Positions 1-6,990 of a DNA stretch of 64,000 nucleotides are shown in pieces; position 1 is the stretch's first letter, and each line of letters opens with the position of its first letter. Where the stretch lies: assembly GCA_035546775.1 (NCBI GenBank), contig DASZWD010000030.1, forward strand, positions 1 to 64,000. The letters run 5' to 3'. The notes beneath the pieces are model-generated. The model did no database searches and had not been told where the DNA came from. It was given only the letters and a program-made list of their open reading frames with translations. The position numbers were made by a program, and so were the translations under genes. The DNA is from Acidimicrobiales bacterium. GTDB lineage: Bacteria; Actinomycetota; Acidimicrobiia; Acidimicrobiales; JACCXE01.

Positions 1-1
1 C

Positions 2-169
2 GACCTCGGGGCCCGAACAGTCGGCCAGCTCTGCGGAACGACCGGCACGAACGACATCACCGACGCGTCGGTGGCAGTCACCGCCCGCCAACGCGAATTG
101 CGCGTGATCACGTCCGACCCCGACGACATCCGCCGCATCGACAGCCGTATCGACATCGTCGCGGTCTAG
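2..169 (+). CDS. PIN-domain protein, C-terminal fragment (5' end outside window)
   Basis: Frame 2 is open from the window edge to a TAG at 167-169 and encodes about 55 residues. The fragment contains G-TNDITDASVA followed by LRVITSD-DDIRRI. These match the last acidic cluster and the closing strand/helix of PIN-domain nucleases (VapC-like toxins and relatives), where the conserved D-A-A motif and the ITSDxxD motif hold metal-binding acidic residues. The N-terminal half, and any antitoxin gene, lie outside the window, so toxin-antitoxin membership cannot be judged. It ends 46 bases before the FadR-type regulator and is on the same strand. The operator and promoter found in between suggest separate transcription. 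The family call rests on a short stretch and is moderately secure. Confidence 0.6.
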   Translation, partial: DLGARTVGQLCGTTGTNDITDASVAVTARQRELRVITSDPDDIRRIDSRIDIVAV

Positions 170-177
170 TTCGTCGA

Positions 178-208
178 CTGGTCAGACCAGTTGATGTCTG
201 GCTACAGT
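178..208 (+). promoter_or_regulatory. FadR-type operator overlapping a leaderless promoter
   Basis: CTGGTCAGACCAG at 178-190 is a perfect 6-bp inverted repeat around a central A, and the following TT extends the match. It fits TGGTnnnACCA, the core bound by E. coli FadR, and it sits directly before a gene whose DNA-binding domain looks like FadR. A TANNNT element, TACAGT, lies at 203-208, 7 nt before the GTG at 216, as in leaderless actinobacterial promoters. The operator covers the expected -35 region, which suggests autorepression. The operator is clear; the promoter is inferred. Confidence 0.65.
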
Positions 209-215
209 TGGCCGC

Positions 216-950
216 GTGAACCTGGCACCGGTGGCGCGTCGGTCGGTGGTCGACGGCGCCTACGAACAACTGGCGGCGGAGATCCTCGACGGCCGGCTCG
301 TGCCCGGCGAGGTCCTGCCGGCGGAACGAGCCCTCACCGAGCTGCTGGGCGTCAACCGGCAAGCCGTCCGCGAAGCGCTGCAGCGGCTGGCGCAAGACGG
401 CCTCGTCACGATCCAGCACGGCGGCGCCACGCGGGTGCGCGAATTCCGGCAGACGGGGGCGCTGCACCTGCTGCCGCGCTTGGTGCTGTCCGCCGATGGG
501 AAGGTCGACCGCAGCGTGATCCGCTCCGTGATCGAGATGCGCCTCGCCATCGGTCCAGACGTCGCTCGGCTCGCCGCGCAACGGGCGCGGCCCGAGCATC
601 TGGCGCGCGTCGCCGACGCCGCCGCGGTGCTCGACGACGGATCGGTGCCGGCGGTCCGTCGCAGCCACGTCAACCTCGACCTGTGGGACGCGCTGGTGGA
701 CGCATCGGACAACATCGCTTACCGCTTCGCCTACAACAGCCTGCGGGCGTCGTTCGAGCCCGTCGCCGGTTTCGTCGCCGACTACCTGACGAGTGAGCTC
801 GACGACGTGAAGGGTCGCCGCCGCCTGCTGACGGCGGTGCGCGACGGCAAGCCCGAAGCCGCCGAAGCCGCAGCGCGCAAACTGCTGGCGGCGTCGAGCG
901 CCGCGCTCACCGGGTTGGTGGCGCAGTTGCCCGAGGAGTTCGTCAAATGA
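216..950 (+). CDS. FadR-type GntR-family transcriptional regulator
   Basis: This 244-residue protein has an N-terminal winged helix (about residues 8-72) with the GntR signature: PAERALTELLGVNRQAVREA, then QRLAQDG and TIQHGG. The wording is unusually close to E. coli FadR, including the PAER and TIQHG segments. The C-terminal all-helical ligand domain (about 90-240) contains a DASDNIAYRFAYN segment like the FadR ASGNPIYG region. FadR proteins bind long-chain acyl-CoA and release DNA. The GTG start at 216 is chosen because TACAGT lies 7 nt upstream; a GTG at 231 is possible. The stop overlaps the hydroxylase start by 4 bases (ATGA), so the two are cotranscribed. A FadR-like palindrome precedes it. 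The effector is not known; acyl-CoA is the natural guess. Confidence 0.85.
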   Translation: MNLAPVARRSVVDGAYEQLAAEILDGRLVPGEVLPAERALTELLGVNRQAVREALQRLAQDGLVTIQHGGATRVREFRQTGALHLLPRLVLSADGKVDRSVIRSVIEMRLAIGPDVARLAAQRARPEHLARVADAAAVLDDGSVPAVRRSHVNLDLWDALVDASDNIAYRFAYNSLRASFEPVAGFVADYLTSELDDVKGRRRLLTAVRDGKPEAAEAAARKLLAASSAALTGLVAQLPEEFVK

Positions 951-1609
951 CGGCGACCACCTACGAGTATCCCGACTCGCAGAGCCTGGCGAGCCACGCC
1001 CGGCTGTTCCTGCGCCACACGCCGCCGCGCCTCATCATCCTGGCGCTGACCGCCGCCGTCGTCTATCGGGCCACGCTCGGCGGCTGGGGCTGGCGCGACC
1101 TGCTCGGTCCGGTGATCATCACCGCCCTCGAGCCGTTCACCGAGTGGACGGTCCACATCGTCTTGTTGCACTTCCGCCCCCGCACGATCGCCGGGCGCAT
1201 GCTCGACCCGTATGTCGCGCGCAAGCACCGCGAGCATCATCAGGCGCCGCGGCGCGTCTCGCTCGTGCTGCTGCCGACGCGGGTGGTCTCGATCATGCTG
1301 CCGACCGCCGCGATCATCGCGGTGGCCCTCGGACAGGGCAAGCCCTCGTCGTACACCACGCTGGCGTTCGCTTACCTCATGCTGCTCGCCTACGAGTGGA
1401 CGCACTTCCTGATCCACTCGAAGTACCGGCCGCGCCGCTGGTACTACAAGACGATCTGGCGCAACCACCGCAATCACCACTTCCGCAACGAGCACTACTG
1501 GTTCGGCGTGACGAGCGACGTCGGCGACCGCCTGCTGCGCACCGCCCCCGAACGTGATGCTGTTCCCGTGTCGCCGACGGCGAAGGATCTGGCCGCGGCC
1601 TGGGATTGA
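947..1609 (+). CDS. Fatty acid hydroxylase / sterol desaturase superfamily membrane protein
   Basis: This 220-residue integral membrane protein has the clustered histidines of the di-iron fatty acid hydroxylase superfamily: EWTVHIVLLHF (about 65-75), KHREHH (about 92-97), EWTHFLIH (about 147-154) and NHRNHHFRNEHYWFG near residues 165-180. Hydrophobic segments near 28-45, 108-128 and 135-152 would place the histidines on the cytoplasmic face. The family uses O2 and electrons to hydroxylate or desaturate lipids, including fatty acids, sterols and carotenoids. The substrate cannot be read from sequence. It overlaps the FadR-type regulator by 4 bases, which supports lipid-responsive control. It converges with apbE, with one base between the two stop codons. 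Confidence 0.8.
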   Translation: MTATTYEYPDSQSLASHARLFLRHTPPRLIILALTAAVVYRATLGGWGWRDLLGPVIITALEPFTEWTVHIVLLHFRPRTIAGRMLDPYVARKHREHHQAPRRVSLVLLPTRVVSIMLPTAAIIAVALGQGKPSSYTTLAFAYLMLLAYEWTHFLIHSKYRPRRWYYKTIWRNHRNHHFRNEHYWFGVTSDVGDRLLRTAPERDAVPVSPTAKDLAAAWD

Positions 1610-1610
1610 C

Positions 1611-2516
1611 TCAGCTGGCGTAGGCGAGTTGCGTCGGCGGCGGTGTCGCGAGGAAGCGGCGGAACTTCGCGGTGGTTGCCACGCGGCCGGAGTCGTCGAC
1701 GGTCAAGGCTTCGACGCCGAGGCCGACGACGGTACCGAACCCGTCGCCGCGCAGCAGCAACGTCTTGGCCAGCACCTCGGCCATCCACGCATGACCGGCG
1801 ACGACCGAGGCGGTGTTCACGACGCTGGCCGACGGGACGCCGGTGTGGGGATCGATGAGGTGATGGGCGTCGCCGGCCGCGGTGTGCCAGCGGCGCCGCA
1901 GCGTGGTCGACGTGGCGACGGCGCCGGTGCGCAGCCCGACGCGGCACACCGGCTCGGGGCGCCACTCGTGCACCACGTCGATGGTCCAGTCGGTGCCGTC
2001 GGGGGCGACGCCGGCGACGGCGACGTCACCCCCGAGATTCACGCACGCGCCGGCGGCGCCCGCGGCGATGAGTTCGGCGAGCACGATGTCGGCGGCGAGG
2101 CCCTTGCCGATCCCGCCCGGGTCGAAACCGACGCCGGCGGGCAAAGCCACGTGATGTCCGGCGACGACGATGCCACCGCAACCGCGGGCGAGGCCGCTGG
2201 TGCCGCTGCCCGCCACCTCGGCGAAGGTGCGGGTGTAGCCGGCGCGCAGCACGTCGCCCAACACTGTCGGGTCGAACCATCCTTCGGACAGCCGCCACCC
2301 TTCGATGGCGCGGCGGACGAGCAGCGTCGTGTCGTCCGATACGTCGAGCGAGCCCAGCTCGTTCAGGCGCGACACCTCGCTCGTCGAGCGAAACCGGCTC
2401 CACTTGGCCTCGAGATCCTCGACCCGCTCGATGGCGGCGGCGAGCAGCGGGCGCGGTGCGCCCACGACCATGATGTGGGCGTAGCTGCCCATGGCGGAGA
2501 ACCCGGCTTCGTGCAT
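1611..2516 (-). CDS. apbE: FAD:protein FMN transferase (ApbE family)
   Basis: About 301 residues. ApbE transfers FMN from FAD to a Thr or Ser of redox proteins, for example Rnf/Nqr subunits. Visible motifs are FRSTSEVSRLN near residue 40, DPGGIGKGLAAD near 140-151, the Mg/FAD loop LGGDVAVAG near 175, and HHLIDPHTG near 225, all typical of the family. The length is usual for a short cytoplasmic or leader-less ApbE, and I see no signal peptide. The ATG at 2516 (MHEAGFSAMGS) is chosen because homology to the family begins there and the longer open frame upstream looks random. It diverges from a small single-pass membrane protein, but no target flavoprotein is nearby. Confidence 0.85.
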   Translation of the reverse strand: MHEAGFSAMGSYAHIMVVGAPRPLLAAAIERVEDLEAKWSRFRSTSEVSRLNELGSLDVSDDTTLLVRRAIEGWRLSEGWFDPTVLGDVLRAGYTRTFAEVAGSGTSGLARGCGGIVVAGHHVALPAGVGFDPGGIGKGLAADIVLAELIAAGAAGACVNLGGDVAVAGVAPDGTDWTIDVVHEWRPEPVCRVGLRTGAVATSTTLRRRWHTAAGDAHHLIDPHTGVPSASVVNTASVVAGHAWMAEVLAKTLLLRGDGFGTVVGLGVEALTVDDSGRVATTAKFRRFLATPPPTQLAYAS

Positions 2517-2618
2517 GCGGTGATGCTCAGCCCGCAAGCTGTGAGTTCGCGGAGTGCCGGATGCGGGTTCGCGGCGAACCTCGCCACTTTGCGCGCGCGC
2601 CGGCATACCGTCAGTTGC

Positions 2619-2855
2619 ATGACACAACGGCAGCACCCCGCTCAGCGGGCGCGTGACGTGACGCTCGGTGCCAGCGTGGCGGCGCTCGTCGCCATCACGG
2701 GCTACGTGGGTCTCCACTCGTCGTCGCGCGCGACGACCACCTCGAGTACCACCGCCAACACCGCAAATGTGTCGTCGCAGCCGAACTTCGACGACGGAGG
2801 GCCTCAGCCCGGGGTGGCCGCCAACAACGGCAACACCCAGAGCCGCGGCAGTTAA
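2619..2855 (+). CDS. Small single-pass membrane protein, function unknown
   Basis: This 78-residue protein starts at ATG 2619 with a basic N-terminus (MTQRQHPAQRAR), followed by one hydrophobic segment at about residues 14-31 and a Ser/Thr/Asn-rich tail of about 45 residues (repeated T and S, then NNGNTQSRGS). The topology suggests a cytoplasmic N-terminus and an exported disordered tail. It is divergent from apbE and just after an AT-containing stretch (GGCATACCGT) that may be its -10, which would give a nearly leaderless mRNA. ApbE-linked small membrane proteins exist in actinobacteria, but no function can be claimed. Reality is supported by topology and codon position bias, not by recognised homology. 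Confidence 0.55.
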   Translation: MTQRQHPAQRARDVTLGASVAALVAITGYVGLHSSSRATTTSSTTANTANVSSQPNFDDGGPQPGVAANNGNTQSRGS

Positions 2856-2861
2856 GACGAG

Positions 2862-3419
2862 CTAGCCGACGCGCTTGAGCGTGTTGGCGTCGGTGTGGGC
2901 GAACACTTCGCCGCCCATCACGAACATGCGCAGCGCCGTGGACTCTTCGTAGCTCCACGTGCCGTCGTCGTTGACCGTGATCGTGAGGTCGTAGGAGACG
3001 GTGGCCGCGTTCTCGGCGAGGTACTTGTTCTCGCCGATGGCGTACTGCGGGTCGCCCTGCTTGGCGTGCATCGTCCACGACTTGGCGTCGGCCGCCGCAG
3101 TACCGCCCGCCAGCACCGTGATGCCGCGGGGCACGACGAAGCCGCGCAGGACTTCGTTGGTGGCCGAGTCCCACAGCCAGTAGCCGACCTCGGTGTGGAA
3201 CGGGTTCTCCTCGTCGTCGCGCCACATGGCCGTCTTGTAGTCGAGGCCGTAGAGCGACTGCTTGCCGTTGTCAACCGGGCCGAACGGCTTGAGCGTCAGC
3301 TTCTCGAGATACGGCGTGGCGATGACCTCGCCCTTCGAGTTGGAGTACGCGGTGTCGAGACCGCCCGTGCCTTCCCAATCGCCTGCCAGTGCGTCCAGAG
3401 GACCCCATTCATTCGCCAT
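2862..3419 (-). CDS. Nitrobindin / heme-binding beta-barrel family protein (DUF1794-like)
   Basis: This 185-residue protein begins MANEWGPLDALAGDWEGTGG, carrying the GxWxGxG entry motif of the fatty-acid-binding-protein-like ten-stranded barrels that include nitrobindin. A conserved E-GYW element follows near residue 78, and a late histidine (FAHTDANTLKRV, about residue 175) sits where the heme-ligand histidine lies in nitrobindins. Family members bind ferric heme and can scavenge or isomerise peroxynitrite or NO. The ORF fills the usual domain length with no extension. It converges with the small membrane gene and follows the Vms1-like gene on the same strand after a 19-base gap, so it may be read from the DosR-type promoter at 4.5 kb; that link is an inference. 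Confidence 0.72.
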   Translation of the reverse strand: MANEWGPLDALAGDWEGTGGLDTAYSNSKGEVIATPYLEKLTLKPFGPVDNGKQSLYGLDYKTAMWRDDEENPFHTEVGYWLWDSATNEVLRGFVVPRGITVLAGGTAAADAKSWTMHAKQGDPQYAIGENKYLAENAATVSYDLTITVNDDGTWSYEESTALRMFVMGGEVFAHTDANTLKRVG

Positions 3420-3438
3420 GGGGCGACTCTAGCGAAAG

Positions 3439-4464
3439 CTATGCCCAGCGAAGAATGGCGCCGATGCCGCCTTCGACGGGCCCGGCGGCCGGGATGACCC
3501 GCACGCTGGCTCCGGTGGCGATGGCGTCGTGGACGAGGTTGTCGACGATGCCGGCGCCGTCGGCCAGCAAGTCGCGATCGTCGTGCACCAAAAGCACATC
3601 GACGGCGGCGCGCTTGAGCGCGTCGGCGGTGGCGTTGATGCCGTCGACCGCGCGGTCGAGCTGACCTCGCTCGGTCTTGAACTTCTCGAGGACGGCGACG
3701 GTGTCCTCGGCCACGGCGGTGTTCACGATCCGGCGCACTTCTTCGTCCCGGAACTCCTCTGATCCGTCGTTGGCCCGGCCCGGGTCGATGATGTGGACGT
3801 CAGCGTCGCGGGGGAGATGATCGGCGAGCATGTGCGTGGCGCGCACGTCGCCGCCGACGATGATCGTGCGGGCGTCGACGCGCTCGGCCATCTTGCGCAC
3901 TTCCTCGGCCGCGTCGGCCGCGTTCTTCGCCCAGTCGTTCTCGGCGCGGTGGGCGAAGCGCGGCTGTGACCAGCCGCCGGGTGCCGACTTCGGCATCGGG
4001 TCGCCGTCGCCGGCGGTCTTCTCGATCACGCGGTGGGCGCCATAACCGGTGACGTCGGCGCCGCCGTGATCGGCCCACGCAGTCACGAACGGGATGCGGC
4101 TCTGGCGCGCCTTGATGATCGGCACGAGGTCGGCCACGGGGCCCCATGAACCGCGCGGCGCCGGTACGGCTTCCGGGAGATAGTCGACCACCTGCACGCC
4201 GTCGGGCGTGGCGATCACCGCCAGCGTCTCGCCGCGCAGGTGAGCGTCGGGTACGAGCGGGTCGACGTGCGCCAGCGCGTCTTCCGGCGCGCCCTGGGCC
4301 AAAAGCTCGGTGCGCAGCGTCCGCCACTCGGCGTCCGAACGCGGGGTGGCGTTGGCCACGGCGGACTCGGTGGGCACGTACACGCTGAGGAACGGGCCGT
4401 CGATCAGGTGTTTCCAATCGGAGAGGTCGACGCCGCCGCTGGGAGTCGTTCCGGCAGTCTTCAT
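3439..4464 (-). CDS. Vms1/eRF1-like stress protein (Rv2629-type, baeRF family)
   Basis: This 341-residue protein has the architecture of bacterial/archaeal eRF1-like release-factor relatives. An N-terminal eRF1_1-type domain (FLSVYVPTES near 25-34, then GYGAHRVIEKTAGDGDP near 140) precedes a central region WAKNAADAAEEVRKMAERV and a Rossmann-like middle domain (TIIVGGDVRATHMLADHL). A C-terminal L7Ae-like part with LLVHDD and AIATGASVRVIPAAGPVEGGIGAILRW closes it. M. tuberculosis Rv2629, a DosR-regulon gene, belongs to this group; Vms1 relatives cleave peptidyl-tRNA on stalled ribosomes. The start ATG 4464 lies 7 nt after TACCGT on its strand, and a perfect palindromic DosR-type box is centred 44.5 nt upstream. 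A role in ribosome rescue or silencing under hypoxia is inferred. Confidence 0.78.
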   Translation of the reverse strand: MKTAGTTPSGGVDLSDWKHLIDGPFLSVYVPTESAVANATPRSDAEWRTLRTELLAQGAPEDALAHVDPLVPDAHLRGETLAVIATPDGVQVVDYLPEAVPAPRGSWGPVADLVPIIKARQSRIPFVTAWADHGGADVTGYGAHRVIEKTAGDGDPMPKSAPGGWSQPRFAHRAENDWAKNAADAAEEVRKMAERVDARTIIVGGDVRATHMLADHLPRDADVHIIDPGRANDGSEEFRDEEVRRIVNTAVAEDTVAVLEKFKTERGQLDRAVDGINATADALKRAAVDVLLVHDDRDLLADGAGIVDNLVHDAIATGASVRVIPAAGPVEGGIGAILRWA

Positions 4465-4497
4465 ATGAAGGACGGTACCCCGGGCTGTCTACGGGGA

Positions 4498-4519
4498 GAC
4501 AGGGCCGAACGGCCCTGTC
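4498..4519 (-). promoter_or_regulatory. DosR-type box A upstream of the Vms1/Rv2629-like gene
   Basis: A perfect 10-bp inverted repeat (GACAGGGCCG, AA, CGGCCCTGTC) contains the 16-mer AGGGCCGAACGGCCCT at 4501-4516, the most symmetric copy of the repeated box. It overlaps the stop codon of the monooxygenase gene (4518-4520). Its centre is 44.5 nt from the ATG at 4464. The -10 candidate TACCGT (4477-4472) starts 31.5 nt from the centre and ends 7 nt before the ATG, which predicts a leaderless mRNA. Confidence 0.7.
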
Positions 4520-6113
4520 AAACGATCACGAAACCGGCATAGCCGTTGCTCGCCGCCTGTGCGCAGCGCTCGTTGAACGCCGGCACGCCGCCGACGTAGA
4601 CCAGGGAGTTACGCAGCGTGCCGTCGAAGCCGGCGCGGCGGGCTCCGGTGAACCACGACGGCACCTTCGTGAACAGCATCCGCTCCGCGCTGGCGATCAC
4701 TTCGTCGTTCCACTCCTCCTGCGCCTCGACGGTCGGCTCGACCGATTGCTTGTGCTGGGCGCGCACGTGATCGATCAGGTCGACTATCCAGTCGCTGTTC
4801 GTTTCGATGCAGCGCGTCATGTTGCAGAACCCGCCCGCCTGCTGCGGGCCGATGACCATGAAGAAGTTCGGGAACCCGGCGGTCATGAGCCCGAACAGCG
4901 TGCGCGGTCCGTCGGCCCACGCGTCGCGCAGGGTGCGTCTGTCGCGGCCCCGGATGTCCATGCGGTCGTACGGTCCGGTGATGGCGTCGAAGCCGACGGC
5001 GTAGACGATGACGTCGAAGGCGCGCTCGCCGTCGCTCGTAACGATGCCGTCCCGGGTGATGCGTTCGATCGGCGTGGCCCGCAGGTCGACGAGGTCGACG
5101 TTCGGTCGGTTGTACGCCTCGTAGTAGTTGGTCTCCATCGGCACGCGCCGGGTGCCGAACCCGTGGTCGGTCGGGATCAGCTTCTCGGCGAGCGCCGGGT
5201 CGTGCACGCGGGCGCGGATCTTGTCGGCCACGAAGTCGCTGATGAGCTTGTTGGCTTCCGCGTTGACGAGCGTGTCGCGGAAGTTGCCCATCCAGATGGC
5301 GAAGCCGCGCTCGGCCCACAGCCGCTCGAACAACTCGGCGCGTTCGGTGGCGCTGACCTCGAGCGCCTTGCGCCGGTCGGCGTCGTGGACGAAGGCGCCG
5401 AAGGTGGTGCGGCAGCGCTCGAACAACTCGCCGTAGCGCGCCTTGAGGTCGGCCTGTTCCTCCGCGGTGATGGGCGCGTTGCCCAGTGGCGCGCACCAGT
5501 TCGGTGTCCGCTGGTAGACGGTGAGGTGGCTCGCCACCTTCGCCACCTCGGGGATCAACTGCACGGCAGTCGCGCCCGTGCCGATCACGGCGACGCGCTT
5601 GCCGGTCAGGTCGAGGCCTTCGGGCCAGTCGGTGGTGTGGAACGCGGTGCCGGCGAAGTCGGCGACGCCGGGCCAGGGCGGCGGGTTGGGCGCGGCGGTC
5701 AACACGCCGATGGCGCCGATGACGAAACGCGCTGTGTCGGTCAAGCCGTCGTCCAACGTGACGGTCCATTCGGCGCGGCGGTCGTCGTAGATCGCCGAGG
5801 TGACGCGGCGACCGAAGGTGATGTCGCGGCGAAGGTCGAAGCGGTCGGCGACGTGTTGCAGGTAGCGCAGCGTCTCGGGCTGGGCGGCGAAGTGCTCGGA
5901 CCAGTCCCACTCCTCGAGCAGTTCGGGCGAGAACGAATACGCGTAGGTGTAGCTCTCGGAGTCGAAGCGGGCGCCGGGGTAGCGGTTCTTGAACCACGTG
6001 CCACCGACGTCGTCGTTGGCCTCGTACACGTGGGCGCTGATGCCGCGCTCACGCAGGCGGTGCAGCGCGTAGAGCCCGGAGACTCCGGCGCCGATGATGA
6101 TGACGTCGGCCAC
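4518..6113 (-). CDS. Flavin-dependent Baeyer-Villiger monooxygenase
   Basis: This 531-residue protein has the full class B flavoprotein pattern: an FAD-binding GxGxxG near residues 8-13 (IIIGAGVSGLYALHRL), YEANDDVGGTWFKNRYPGAR near 30-48, and the Baeyer-Villiger fingerprint FxGxxxHTxxW at 153-163 (FAGTAFHTTDW). A second NADPH-binding GxGxxG (VIGTGATAVQ, about 176-185) and the late GFDAITG segment complete it. Such enzymes insert oxygen next to a ketone, giving an ester or lactone. GTG 6113 is chosen because the FAD fold begins at residue 4; the open frame continues upstream but is not family-like. A hydrolase gene ends 5 nt upstream on the same strand, and the pair could oxidise a ketone and open the product ester. 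The substrate is unknown. Confidence 0.9.
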   Translation of the reverse strand: MADVIIIGAGVSGLYALHRLRERGISAHVYEANDDVGGTWFKNRYPGARFDSESYTYAYSFSPELLEEWDWSEHFAAQPETLRYLQHVADRFDLRRDITFGRRVTSAIYDDRRAEWTVTLDDGLTDTARFVIGAIGVLTAAPNPPPWPGVADFAGTAFHTTDWPEGLDLTGKRVAVIGTGATAVQLIPEVAKVASHLTVYQRTPNWCAPLGNAPITAEEQADLKARYGELFERCRTTFGAFVHDADRRKALEVSATERAELFERLWAERGFAIWMGNFRDTLVNAEANKLISDFVADKIRARVHDPALAEKLIPTDHGFGTRRVPMETNYYEAYNRPNVDLVDLRATPIERITRDGIVTSDGERAFDVIVYAVGFDAITGPYDRMDIRGRDRRTLRDAWADGPRTLFGLMTAGFPNFFMVIGPQQAGGFCNMTRCIETNSDWIVDLIDHVRAQHKQSVEPTVEAQEEWNDEVIASAERMLFTKVPSWFTGARRAGFDGTLRNSLVYVGGVPAFNERCAQAASNGYAGFVIV

Positions 6114-6118
6114 GGGTC

Positions 6119-6973
6119 CTACCGGTGTCGCCCGAGGAAGTCGAGGATGGCGCGGTTGAAGACCTCGTTGCGGTCGCCGGCGACCATGTGTCCGGCGCCG
6201 GCGACGTCCGCGAACTCGGCGTGGGGCACGAGGGCGAGGAACTGATTGGCCGTCTCCTCCCTCACGATGTCGCTGCTGCGGCCGCGCACCAGCAGCACCG
6301 GGATGCGCAGGGCGCGCGCCGCGTCCTCGCGGCGCTCCTCGCTGACGAGGCGCGTGCGCGTCTCGTCGACGCCTTGGAACATGCCGGTCATGAAGCGCGG
6401 GTCCCAGTGCCAGTACCAGCGGCCGTTGCGCTCGCGCACGTTCTTCTTGAGGCCCGACAGGTCGGTCGGGCGCGGCCGGTGCGGGTTGTAGGCCTGGATG
6501 GCGTCGGCGACGTCGTCGAGCGTGTCGAAGCCGTCGAGGTGGCCCGTCATGAACTCGATGATGCGGTCGCGGCCGGCACCTTCGATGCGGTGGGCGACGT
6601 CGACGAGCACGAGGGCGCGGGCCACGTCCTCCTGCCGTGGTGCTTCGGCCACCGCCAGCAGCGATGCCAAGCCGCCCAGCGACGCGCCCACCAGCACCGG
6701 CGGCGTGCGCAGTTGCCGCGAAACGGCGACGACGTCTTCGGCGAAGGCCACGTGTGAGTAGTCGCCGTCCTCGGGCCATTCGCTGTCACCGTGGCCCCGC
6801 AGGTCGAGCGAGACGGCGCGCCAGCCGGCGTCGACGAGCACCTGCCACGTGCCGTGCCACGAGTGTCGCGTCTGGCCGCCGCCGTGGAGCAACACGACCG
6901 TCGGCCCGTCCTCGGGTCCGCCGACGTCGGCCGCCAAGTGGACGCCGCGCGCACCTTCGAGCATCGTGGTCAC
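6119..6973 (-). CDS. Alpha/beta-fold hydrolase
   Basis: 284 residues. The oxyanion segment VVLLHGGGQTRHSW (about 26-39), SLDLRGHGDSEWP (about 55-67) and the nucleophile elbow VGASLGG (Ser near residue 97) define a Ser-His-Asp alpha/beta hydrolase. The acid lies near LLVRGRSSDIV, and the catalytic His is in GAGHMVAGD near 262. The first codon is GTG at 6973, with an internal ATG at residue 4 (6964). It is the first gene of a two-gene unit with the Baeyer-Villiger monooxygenase. Its start is only 17 bases from the divergent acyl-CoA dehydrogenase start. A role in hydrolysing the ester made by the monooxygenase is a context inference; epoxide hydrolase or dehalogenase activity is not excluded. 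Confidence 0.85.
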   Translation of the reverse strand: MTTMLEGARGVHLAADVGGPEDGPTVVLLHGGGQTRHSWHGTWQVLVDAGWRAVSLDLRGHGDSEWPEDGDYSHVAFAEDVVAVSRQLRTPPVLVGASLGGLASLLAVAEAPRQEDVARALVLVDVAHRIEGAGRDRIIEFMTGHLDGFDTLDDVADAIQAYNPHRPRPTDLSGLKKNVRERNGRWYWHWDPRFMTGMFQGVDETRTRLVSEERREDAARALRIPVLLVRGRSSDIVREETANQFLALVPHAEFADVAGAGHMVAGDRNEVFNRAILDFLGRHR

Positions 6974-6990
6974 AAGGGTTAGGTTCGCGC

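Noticed and set aside
4498-4519. Reading the box A palindrome as a transcription terminator of the monooxygenase
   Set aside because: The 2-base loop is too small for an RNA hairpin of full stem, there is no U-run, and the core matches the repeated box with standard spacing to the next gene; a secondary role is still possible.
6114-6779. N-terminal extension of the monooxygenase frame up to 6779
   Set aside because: The extension lies within the hydrolase gene in another frame; the FAD fold begins at GTG 6113.
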